From Acidobacterium sp. S8 (GTDB taxonomy: Bacteria; Acidobacteriota; Terriglobia; Terriglobales; Acidobacteriaceae), in assembly GCF_009765985.1 (NCBI RefSeq), contig NZ_LMUM01000034.1, forward strand, positions 531,508 to 595,507: a stretch of DNA of 64,000 bases, in the 5' to 3' direction. Under the pieces are notes generated by a model that did no database searches, was not told the DNA's origin, and worked only from the letters and a program-made list of their open reading frames with translations. The translations under genes and the position numbers were made by a program. Positions 36,833 through 43,390 of this stretch are shown in pieces. Each line of letters begins with the position of its first letter. The first letter of the stretch is position 1.

Positions 36833-37285
36833 ATGCAAGTAGAACGTATTAACTCTGATGCCTTGGCAGTAAACAGTTTGCCTGATGGTTCCCGGGTCAT
36901 TTTCGATCATGCGAATGAGGTGGTTGTTGCTCTGAATGCGACTGCAGGTGCAGCCTGGGACGCATGCAGTGAGCCAACGACCTTATCTGGCGTAACGGAA
37001 AAGATGCGGCAGTCTCTGGATCCGGCAATTACGGAAGAGCTGGTCGAAGATGCGATCCTGCAATTGCAGGAAAAGAATCTGGTAAAAACCGCAGGACAAC
37101 AGGCCAACCGCCGCCAATTTATTGCTTCGCTTGGCGCCATTGCTCTGCCCCTGGTTGTGTCTTTGCCTATTTCAGAACAGAAGGCCTATGCTGCGCGGGC
37201 ACGTTCTGGTCCAACAAAGCCACTTCCGCCAAAAGATCATCACGATAATCCGATCCAATGGCTTTTGGGCTTGCTCGGGTTGTGA
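36833..37285 (+). CDS. PqqD-like protein with an internal signal and a 30-residue tail
   Basis: 150 residues. Residues 1-90 form a PqqD/RRE-like domain: DGSRVIFDHANEVVVALNATAGAAWDAC, then SGVTEKMRQSLDPAITEELVEDAILQLQEKNLVKT. PqqD-type domains bind the leader of ribosomal peptides for a modification enzyme. Unusually, it continues ANRRQFIASLGAIALPLVVSLP (93-112), a twin-arginine-like motif plus a hydrophobic run, and AYA at 118-120 resembles a signal-peptidase site. That would leave a 30-residue tail with no cysteine. GAAGAGG precedes the ATG. It is followed at 188 bases by the HprK-like gene. Confidence 0.75.
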   Translation: MQVERINSDALAVNSLPDGSRVIFDHANEVVVALNATAGAAWDACSEPTTLSGVTEKMRQSLDPAITEELVEDAILQLQEKNLVKTAGQQANRRQFIASLGAIALPLVVSLPISEQKAYAARARSGPTKPLPPKDHHDNPIQWLLGLLGL

Positions 37286-37473
37286 GATAAGGGCAAGTCA
37301 AGCGATATCTCGCACCGCGTAACTCGGCGTGTGTCTGCCAGTAAGCGCTGAGGATGATTTTTTACTTTTTTTGCCCCCGAAAAATAAGTCGCGTTGTTGC
37401 GGCTGCCGCGGATTTGTGCGCCAGCATTTGCATCAACCATAACCCCCAAAGAAAGACGAGGGAATTCATACAT

Positions 37474-38259
37474 ATGCCTTGTGCTTATGGCTTCCGGGTT
37501 CGCGCCTTCGCCTGCGATATTCAGGTCGAAGCGACGCAGCCTGAGGTGTATGCGATCCTGAAGCGCTATGTTTTTCCATCTCTACCGAAACACGAAAGGT
37601 CTGTGGAACTGGCCGATCTATTGATCCACGTAGGCGTTGCGGAAGACCAGTTCGAGTTGCGTGTAAATGATATGGCCGTGGCAACCGCTGTGGATCCATT
37701 ACTTCTCGTACCTGATGTCATACGTGCGCTGGATGAGGCTGTGCTGCAGCGTCTGACCACAATGCGGGCAGTGCATGCAGGCGTGGTCCAGTGGGGTGAT
37801 CGTGTATTACTGCTTCCTGGCATCACGCATGCCGGGAAATCTTCTTTGGTGGCGGAACTGCTGCGGCGTGGTGCGACCTATTTTTCCGACGAATACGCAC
37901 TGATTGATGCAGAAGGGCTGGTGCATCCGTATCCACGACCCTTACTCGTGCGCAATGGCCGTCCGGATCAGTCGCCGATGCTGGCGGGAGAGTGCAACGC
38001 CCCTGTGGGCTTTGTTCCGGCGCCGGTGGGTTGGGTCCTGTCAGTCACTTACGGCTCAACGTCTGAGTGGAGCATTACGGAGATTCCCCAGAGTATTGGC
38101 TTGCTTGCACTCTTGGGCAACACGCCACACGCCCTGTCAGAGTCTCCTGAGCTAGTCGATGTTTTTGGGCGCGCCATCGCAGGCGCCAGCTGCTATGCCG
38201 GCAAACGAAATGAGGCGGCTCACGCGGTCGATCATATCCTGCGATTGATTGCCGCGTGA
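37474..38259 (+). CDS. HprK-like serine kinase (no HPr-specific domain)
   Basis: 261 residues from ATG 37474. A P-loop near 115-124 (LPGITHAGKSSLVAEL) and YFSDEYALID (DE near 139-140) match the C-terminal kinase domain of HprK. The N-terminal part does not look like the HprK DRTGG-type domain. HprK homologues of this size occur in lasso-peptide and other RiPP loci, where some phosphorylate a precursor. Longer frame opens at 37354, but the start MPCAYGFRVRAFACDI follows a GAGG site thirteen bases away and suits the family. Its partner substrate is unknown. Confidence 0.8.
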   Translation: MPCAYGFRVRAFACDIQVEATQPEVYAILKRYVFPSLPKHERSVELADLLIHVGVAEDQFELRVNDMAVATAVDPLLLVPDVIRALDEAVLQRLTTMRAVHAGVVQWGDRVLLLPGITHAGKSSLVAELLRRGATYFSDEYALIDAEGLVHPYPRPLLVRNGRPDQSPMLAGECNAPVGFVPAPVGWVLSVTYGSTSEWSITEIPQSIGLLALLGNTPHALSESPELVDVFGRAIAGASCYAGKRNEAAHAVDHILRLIAA

Positions 38260-38315
38260 GGCAAGGCCGCTGTTCTTGGCTGTATGCAGATTAAGCCGGT
38301 TCTTTCGAGGCCAGA

Positions 38316-39062
38316 CTATACCGCGTCCCGCAACAGGACCTTCTGCGCAGCTAACAATTGCTCAATGCCTCGGGCCGCATAGTCCATCATCTCCAGCATG
38401 CGACTGCGTGCAAAAGGAGTGCGCTCCGCCGTTGCCTGCACTTCGACGAGGCCGCCATCTTCAGTCATAACGACGTTCATATCGACTTCGGCCTGTGAGT
38501 CTTCTTCATAGGCAAGATCGAGCAATACTGTTTCTTCCACAATGCCAACGCTGGTGGCGGCAACCAACTGCTGCAAGGGTGAGCGAGGCAAGGCTCCCGT
38601 AGCGACCATGCGGTTGAGAGCAATCCCTAAAGCAGCGCACGCGCCGGTAATGGCAGCTGTCCGCGTCCCTCCATCTGCCTGCAGCACATCGCAATCAAGA
38701 ATGATGGTGCGCTCACCCAAGGCTTTCATGTCCACAACCGCGCGCAGTGATCGGCCAATCAGCCGCTGGATCTCATGGGTGCGGCCTCCGACCTTTCCTC
38801 TTTCCGATTCGCGAGCAGTCCGTGTGAGTGTAGCCCGGGGCAGCATGCCGTATTCTGCAGTGACCCAGCCGCGCCCGCTATTGCGCAACCACGACGGAAC
38901 ACCCTGTTCGATCGTGGCATTACACAAAACACGGGTGTTGCCCAGTTCAATCAAGACGGACCCCTCAGCGACGGCGACATAGTGAGGAATGAGACGGAGC
39001 GAGCGCAAAGCATCGGCTGCTCGCTCGGCGGAACGATAGAAGGTTTTCGATAGGTCGGGCAT
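38316..39062 (-). CDS. rph: Ribonuclease PH
   Basis: 248 residues. Phosphorolytic 3' end trimming of tRNA. Visible: [31 protein letters not shown] at the start, [14 protein letters not shown], the [19 protein letters not shown] motif, the [20 protein letters not shown] phosphate-binding region, and [22 protein letters not shown] with catalytic acids. Start was taken at 39062 ([14 protein letters not shown]), where TACAAT lies six bases upstream; a frame to 39179 is not family-like. Converges on the HprK gene. Confidence 0.96.
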   Translation of the reverse strand: MPDLSKTFYRSAERAADALRSLRLIPHYVAVAEGSVLIELGNTRVLCNATIEQGVPSWLRNSGRGWVTAEYGMLPRATLTRTARESERGKVGGRTHEIQRLIGRSLRAVVDMKALGERTIILDCDVLQADGGTRTAAITGACAALGIALNRMVATGALPRSPLQQLVAATSVGIVEETVLLDLAYEEDSQAEVDMNVVMTEDGGLVEVQATAERTPFARSRMLEMMDYAARGIEQLLAAQKVLLRDAV

Positions 39063-39074
39063 CGCTCCATTGTA
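39063..39074 (-). promoter_or_regulatory. -10-like TACAAT six bases before rph ATG
   Basis: On the minus strand, TACAAT (39069-39074), GGAGCG, then ATG at 39062. GGAG here would be too near the ATG for a normal ribosome site, so leaderless translation is favoured. Confidence 0.4.
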
Positions 39075-39138
39075 AGCAAGTGGAGACGTGGCAATTTCTT
39101 TTCGTCTTCGGAACGCGGCGCCCCCTCGACTGGAAATT

Positions 39139-39174
39139 CTATTTTGGGACGTCGATATGACCGTCCCAAAATAG
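39139..39174. repeat. Perfect 13-bp inverted repeat
   Basis: CTATTTTGGGACG / CGTCCCAAAATAG with a 10-base loop, upstream of rph. One arm resembles the sequence at 4184-4200. May be a hairpin repeat or a regulator site. Confidence 0.55.
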
Positions 39175-39361
39175 GCCACGGCGTAACACTCTTAAATTCA
39201 ATAGTTATGCGAACTCAAGGCTGAGATGTTCTGTTTTGGGAAAATCTCGGACGGATGTTTATAGCACCGTACCAAGCCGATTTCTCTGCAACTTGTTTAT
39301 TTTAAGCGATTTACTGAATTCTTCCGATTTGGAACGCGACGTGTATTAGAGAGAGATAGGC

Positions 39362-39376
39362 GCAACAATTTGTTGC
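39362..39376. promoter_or_regulatory. 15-bp palindrome abutting an ATG
   Basis: GCAACAA-T-TTGTTGC, perfect 7-bp arms around one base, ending directly before the ATG at 39377. Placed to act as an operator or to form a small hairpin at the start of the kinase fragment. Confidence 0.45.
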
Positions 39377-39913
39377 ATGAAGGTGAGCTCGATTATGCCC
39401 GTTCCAGCCCGAAACCACCAGAACCATAAAGCTCTTCAGCCCGTTCCACTGCCAGATACGCAGACTGCGTTGGAAATCCAGGAACCGTTTGCAGCAATTG
39501 CCCACGATGCCCGCAACGTTGTAGCCGCATTGCAGATTTATTCTGATTTGCTGGCTGAACCCGGGGTCTTGTCCGACGGTTACCGTCATTTCGCAAGCGA
39601 CCTGAGGACTATTGTGGCCAGCAGTTCAGGATTGGTCCAGAAGTTGACCATGCTGAGCGGACCCGATAAGTCTCTTCCGCAGGGCACGGAGATCGACGAT
39701 CTCCCGCTCGCCGTAGAGCGCATGAAAGGTCCTCTGAGTGCGCTCGCTGGCCAAAACATCGCACTTGAGATGGAATGCCTGCCGGCTTACGGCCGCATTC
39801 GTCTCTCAGAAGAAGATCTGGCTCGCATCCTCATCAACCTCACGCACGCTGCCATTGGCGGAACTCGAGCGGCAGGCGATTCTTGGAGCCCTAAAGCAGC
39901 TGCAGGGAGATAA
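39377..39913 (+). CDS. Truncated histidine-kinase-like protein
   Basis: 178 residues. The segment EPFAAIAHDARNVVAALQIYSDLLAEPG resembles an HisKA dimerisation/phospho-acceptor region (AHDARN, with H as candidate), and EDLARILINLTHAA resembles the N-box start of the HATPase. It then loses similarity in IGGTRAAGDSWSPKAAAGR. No N-D-G ATP-binding boxes follow, so an active kinase is unlikely unless it acts with another protein. The remnant of a Fis-type helix-turn-helix lies in another frame across the junction (see next). Starts at a palindrome; no clear ribosome site. Confidence 0.6.
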   Translation: MKVSSIMPVPARNHQNHKALQPVPLPDTQTALEIQEPFAAIAHDARNVVAALQIYSDLLAEPGVLSDGYRHFASDLRTIVASSSGLVQKLTMLSGPDKSLPQGTEIDDLPLAVERMKGPLSALAGQNIALEMECLPAYGRIRLSEEDLARILINLTHAAIGGTRAAGDSWSPKAAAGR

Positions 39914-39995
39914 GCTTGCGGCGGCGAAGCTGCTCGGTATTGGCAAGACAACGATGTACCGCAAGCTTAAGGAATATGGGCTGAGCGAAGCTTGA
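39862..39995 (+). pseudogene. Fis-type helix-turn-helix remnant, out of frame with the kinase
   Basis: From about 39862 the second frame reads LPLAELERQAILGALKQLQGDKLAAAKLLGIGKTTMYRKLKEYGLSEA, the C-terminal DNA-binding domain of NtrC-type response regulators. No start or receiver/AAA+ domain precedes it in frame. The preceding frame (39377-39913) is a histidine-kinase fragment whose ATPase part ends here. The simplest view is a deletion joining a kinase gene to the 3' end of a downstream regulator gene. Confidence 0.65.
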
Positions 39996-40018
39996 GCAAA
40001 TTACATAAGGGGATTTCC

Positions 40019-40516
40019 ATGCAGAGCATGCTGATGATTACTTCGATTCTTGGTGCGGATAACTGCGCCGCGGTGCTGGCCAGCCAACTGGGCTTTTCGG
40101 TGGAGATTGTAGCAAGCCGCAGAGAGGGACTTGCACGGCTTCGGCGTCACGAATATACGCTCGTCGTTGTCGACGATGCCATTGCCGAATCTGATCCGGA
40201 AGGTGCGGAACTTCTCTGGAAGCATGCCGGACTGGCGGTTCCGATGCAGATCAATTTTGCCATCTCCGGTACTACCCGGCTGGTGCGTGAGATCCGCGCT
40301 GTGCTGGCACGGCGCGAGCAGGAGCAGGCGCTGGCCATGCGCGCGGCCGCTGTCGCTGTCGAGAGCGAGCTGCGTGACACGGTGACTGGCCTGATTCTTC
40401 ATTCGCAGCTTGCTTTGACGGAGCCTTCGATCTCGCCGGAGTTGCTGGCGAAGCTGAAGACGGTGGCAGAGCTGGCGGGAAACTTGCAGCAGCGGCTGGG
40501 GCATTCGATGAATTAG
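40019..40516 (+). CDS. Receiver-like protein without a phospho-acceptor motif, hypothetical
   Basis: 165 residues from ATG 40019 (AAGGGGATTTCC upstream). The first ~95 residues resemble a receiver fold: MLMITSILGADNCAAVLASQLGFSVEIVAS, then RRHEYTLVVVDDAIAES, where D-D marks the usual acidic site region, but the conserved Thr/Lys signals are not evident (no clear K near the end). The rest is helical, with VAVESELRDTVTGLILHSQLAL resembling an HisKA-like helix. It follows the Fis remnant by 23 bases. Probably related to the same broken two-component locus; a function is not assignable. Confidence 0.5.
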   Translation: MQSMLMITSILGADNCAAVLASQLGFSVEIVASRREGLARLRRHEYTLVVVDDAIAESDPEGAELLWKHAGLAVPMQINFAISGTTRLVREIRAVLARREQEQALAMRAAAVAVESELRDTVTGLILHSQLALTEPSISPELLAKLKTVAELAGNLQQRLGHSMN

Positions 40517-40636
40517 TGCCCTATTGTGAGCCGTCAGGCTGACAAAGAGTCTTAGCGTTTTCTGCGCGAAGCTTCTGGATGGCTATGCCTCACGAAATAC
40601 TCAGAGGCAGAATGACGTCGCTCTTTTATATCGGCC

Positions 40637-41872
40637 TCAGTGGATCGTCTTCATCTTGCGCTGCATGTAGTCCATGAGCAGGTATTCGCCGAGGTTTTGC
40701 GGCGTGGTGAAGTAGGCTTTGCCGCGGCACATCTGCGTGATGCGCTGCACGAACTGCACCAGGCCGAAGTCGGAGGCGAGCATGAAGGTGTTGATCATGA
40801 TGCCTTTGCGCTTGCAGTGCGAGACCTCTTCGAGCGTTTCGCTGACGACGAGCGGGTCGAGGCCGAAGGCGTTCTTGTAGATGCGTCCGTCGGGCAAGGT
40901 GAGGGCCGAGGGCTTGCCGTCGGTGATCATCACGATCTGCTTCATGTCCTTCTTCTGGCGGTCCAACACTCGCTGGGCTACGCGTAGTCCTTCGCGGGTG
41001 TTGGTGTAGTACGGGCCGACTTTAACTCGCGCCAGTTGTGAGACTGGCATCTCTTCGGCTGAGTCGTGGAAGAGCACGAGCGAGAGCGAATCGCCGGGAT
41101 ATTGGGTGCGGATGAGGTGCGAGAGCGCCATGGCCACCCGCTTTGCCGGGGTGAAGCGGTCTTCGCCGTAAAGAATCATGGAGTGCGAGCAGTCGAGCAT
41201 GACGACGGTGGCGCAGGAGCTTTGGTATTCGCACTGATGGACTTGCAGGTCGCTGTACTCCATGTTGAGGGGTAGCGAGATACCTTCGCGGGCGATGGCG
41301 GAAGTGAGCGTGGCCACAGTATCGAGGTTCAGGGTGTCGCCGAATTCATACTGCCGCGAGGCGCCGCTGGCTTCAATGCCGGTAGCCATGTGGCGGGTAT
41401 CGTGACGTCCGTAGTTCGACTTGCCGAGCGAACCGAGAAGATCGCGCAAAGTTTTATAGCCAAGGAAATCGAGACTTTTATCTGTAACCTCGAAACGCAC
41501 CTGGCTTTCGTTTTCTCCGACTTGTCCCGAAGATGACGAAGACTGCGAGGGATCGCGCGGCTGCTCCATGGAAATGTAGTTTTCCTGCTCCATGCGCTGG
41601 ATGAGCTGCTCGATCAGCTCGTCCAACTCGCCCTCGGCGGACATTTCATCAATCTGGTCCTGCATCTGCTGGTCAAATAGCTCACCGGATTCGAGCGCCC
41701 TCTTCAGGGCGTCGCGCAGCGCATCCATGGTGTGATCGAGATCATTGAATTCCATCCAGGGATTCTGGAAGCCGGAGTCGAGCAGGTAGTCGGATAGGGC
41801 GTTGAGCAGGTCTTCCATGCTCATCTCGCCGGCCAGGCCGCCTTCGTACTTGGTGTAGCGGATGCGCTTCAT
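40637..41872 (-). CDS. VWA-domain protein (partner type of MoxR/ChlI ATPase)
   Basis: 411 residues. N-terminal helical, acidic region, an SSSSSG linker around 110, and a von Willebrand A domain from about 220. [13 protein letters not shown] (D227, S229, S231 of D-x-S-x-S) and [10 protein letters not shown] later. Similar VWA proteins are paired with AAA+ ATPases as metal-chelatase-like or complex-assembly units. In this window the matching ATPase (51444-52964) is 10 kb away rather than adjacent. Stop and start are ordinary; no clear ribosome site upstream of the ATG. Confidence 0.82.
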   Translation of the reverse strand: MKRIRYTKYEGGLAGEMSMEDLLNALSDYLLDSGFQNPWMEFNDLDHTMDALRDALKRALESGELFDQQMQDQIDEMSAEGELDELIEQLIQRMEQENYISMEQPRDPSQSSSSSGQVGENESQVRFEVTDKSLDFLGYKTLRDLLGSLGKSNYGRHDTRHMATGIEASGASRQYEFGDTLNLDTVATLTSAIAREGISLPLNMEYSDLQVHQCEYQSSCATVVMLDCSHSMILYGEDRFTPAKRVAMALSHLIRTQYPGDSLSLVLFHDSAEEMPVSQLARVKVGPYYTNTREGLRVAQRVLDRQKKDMKQIVMITDGKPSALTLPDGRIYKNAFGLDPLVVSETLEEVSHCKRKGIMINTFMLASDFGLVQFVQRITQMCRGKAYFTTPQNLGEYLLMDYMQRKMKTIH

Positions 41873-41919
41873 GGAGTTAGTCTGCGCCTTGTCCGAGCGG
41901 GACGCAAATCAGAGTGGGT

Positions 41920-42210
41920 TTACAGAGTATTGGACATGATCTGGAGCAAGGTGAGGAGCGTTTGGGCGCGGTAGACGCTGATGGTGTCGTCGGCGAGGGC
42001 GTAGATGGTTTGCGAGAGGACGTACTGCAGCTCCTGGCGGGTGGTGATATCGGGAAGGGCACCGAGGAGCAGGGTGGGACGGACGCGATGTGGGCGCGGA
42101 GCATGGCGCTTATGTCCGGGGGCGTGGTGCTGGCAGTGCGGCCTGCTTCGCAGGGCGATGGCTTGGCACTTGTTTCCGTTCGAGAGAATGTGCTGGCATT
42201 CCGGGACCAT
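41920..42210 (-). CDS. Small Cys/His-rich hypothetical protein
   Basis: 96 residues with an N-terminal metal-site-like pattern: C5, C15, C26 and H27-H29 in PECQHILSNGNKCQAIALRSRPHCQHHAPGHKRHAP. Then a helical half (ELQYVLSQTIYALADDTISVYRAQTLLTLLQIMSNTL). GGATAAGGAGAACC before the ATG supports expression. Small proteins with this start occur in several acidobacteria as unknowns; the metal idea is inference. Confidence 0.6.
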   Translation of the reverse strand: MVPECQHILSNGNKCQAIALRSRPHCQHHAPGHKRHAPRPHRVRPTLLLGALPDITTRQELQYVLSQTIYALADDTISVYRAQTLLTLLQIMSNTL

Positions 42211-42376
42211 GGTTCTCCTTATCCCCCTTTGGGGGAGGGGTTCTCTATATTACTGAAAATAATGGGTTTGTTTTGAGTTCGATGTAAGTATATGAATTGT
42301 TTCGGGTTATGGCTATGTGTTTGATTCTGTTCGTGTTTTCTTTCCAGATCAGGTTAAGCGGATATATATTCTTCGT

Positions 42377-42415
42377 TCCCACCCTTTCGCAAAGTGCGCG
42401 AAGGATGGGGCACCC
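42377..42415. repeat. Dispersed GGGGCACCC repeat, copy 1
   Basis: TCCCACCCTTTCGCAAAGTG ... GAAGGATGGGGCACCCA. Inner palindrome TTTCGC-AAAGT-GCGCGAA; one A shorter than copy 2. Similar to REP-type elements. Confidence 0.75.
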
Positions 42416-42549
42416 ATTTCGTGCGCTTAAGCAAGGTAAGCTCGGTGCTTCTACCTTCTACGTGGTAATAACAACGGCTTTCATTAGAGATGAATGTTGA
42501 TGCGCTCTGTGTTACGGGCCTTGCTGCGCAAGGCTTCGCACCTGCGGTG

Positions 42550-42594
42550 CGGGTCCATTCGACTCCGCTACGCTTCGCTCAGGATGACGGCAAT
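42550..42594. repeat. Second repeat type (CATTCGACTCCGCTACGC)
   Basis: GGTCCATTCGACTCCGCTAC then GCTTCGCTCAGGATGACGG. This sequence form is common as a dispersed repeat in many genomes; only this full copy was found in the window. Confidence 0.35.
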
Positions 42595-42626
42595 TTTCTT
42601 CGATAGGTGCTTGTGCTGCAAAAACA

Positions 42627-42655
42627 AAAAAGCCTGCCGAGATGGCAGGCTTTTT
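42627..42655. terminator. Intrinsic terminator after the cupin gene
   Basis: 12-bp stem AAAAAGCCTGCC / GGCAGGCTTTTT with a 5-base loop. It lies 165 bases downstream of the minus-strand cupin gene and has A/T runs on both sides. Confidence 0.75.
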
Positions 42656-42821
42656 CTCCTATTTCTATTTTACTGAATCTGCCTATAATTCTCTGCCAAA
42701 TTAGCTTGATTATTTGGCTTTTAGAATGTGTTACTTCGCAACTATTTTGTGGTGAGGGGCTTGACAGAAATTTCCGGGTCTGCGGAATCCTGAAGACATT
42801 TGATCTGCAATCAATTCGCTC

Positions 42822-43157
42822 TCAGGCTGCGACAGTTTCAGAGTGTGCCAACTCGAAGGTGAGGTTTACGGATCTCTCTCCAACCGGGCGGGTGCGATGG
42901 CGGACGCCGCGAGGGATGGTAAGCAATTGGCCGGGATCAAGCTCGAGCGATCCGCTTTCAAATTCGATGGACAGTCGCCCTTCGATCACTAGAAACGTCT
43001 CGTCGGAGTTTGGATGAGAATGCCAGTGATAGGGTTCTGTCATCGTGGCAATGCGGACGACATGGTCATTGATCCTGGCAATTGGATGATTGTCGTATCC
43101 GGAATGGGTCGAAGATTCTGCTTTCAGCGTGATGATTTCTGGAAGGTTTCCATTCAT
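42822..43157 (-). CDS. Cupin-domain protein
   Basis: 111 residues, single conserved beta-barrel. Metal-binding triad motif: YHWHSHPNSDETFLVIEGRLSIEF (H-x-H, E, with the first G-containing strand) and PRGVRHRTRP near the end (third His). Substrate unknown. ATG 43157 has GAGGA seven bases upstream. Stand-alone gene. Confidence 0.88.
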   Translation of the reverse strand: MNGNLPEIITLKAESSTHSGYDNHPIARINDHVVRIATMTEPYHWHSHPNSDETFLVIEGRLSIEFESGSLELDPGQLLTIPRGVRHRTRPVGERSVNLTFELAHSETVAA

Positions 43158-43274
43158 GCTCGATCCTCGCGTTCTCGTTTTGATGCCAGCCTTTCGCTGC
43201 GGAATGCCTTCTTCGAACTCATCGTTTCTTCAGAATGACGGTTCTTAATCAGTTGAGCTGGATATTTCCTTCTT

Positions 43275-43315
43275 TCCCACCCTTTCGCAAAGTGCGCGAA
43301 AGGATGGGGCACCCA
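43275..43315. repeat. Dispersed GGGGCACCC repeat, copy 2
   Basis: TCCCACCCTTTCGCAAAGTG ... GAAAGGATGGGGCACCCA; nearly identical to copy 1, with one extra A. Followed by tandem 13-base repeats. Confidence 0.75.
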
Positions 43316-43325
43316 TATGTTGCAC

Positions 43326-43390
43326 CCATTTACTGCGCCCATTTACTGCATCCATTTACTGCATCCATTTACTGCATCCATTTACTGCTA
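43326..43390. repeat. Tandem 13-bp repeat, five copies
   Basis: CCATTTACTGCAT units begin at 43326, 43339, 43352, 43365 and 43378; the first has GC in place of AT, the last CTA. The last unit runs into the stop codon (43388-43390) of the ADOP permease gene. Confidence 0.8.

Larger units (their letters stand above)
42211..42821. other. Long non-coding stretch with repeats
   Basis: About 610 bases with one dispersed repeat at 42377-42415, a second repeat type at 42550-42590 and a terminator at 42627-42655. I see no supportable gene in either strand. Confidence 0.6.

Noticed and set aside
42300-42600. Insertion sequence remnant in the repeat-rich gap
   Set aside because: No transposase-like protein or terminal inverted repeats with a target duplication.
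43326-43390. Tandem 13-base units as a CRISPR array
   Set aside because: Units adjoin without spacers and no cas gene is near.
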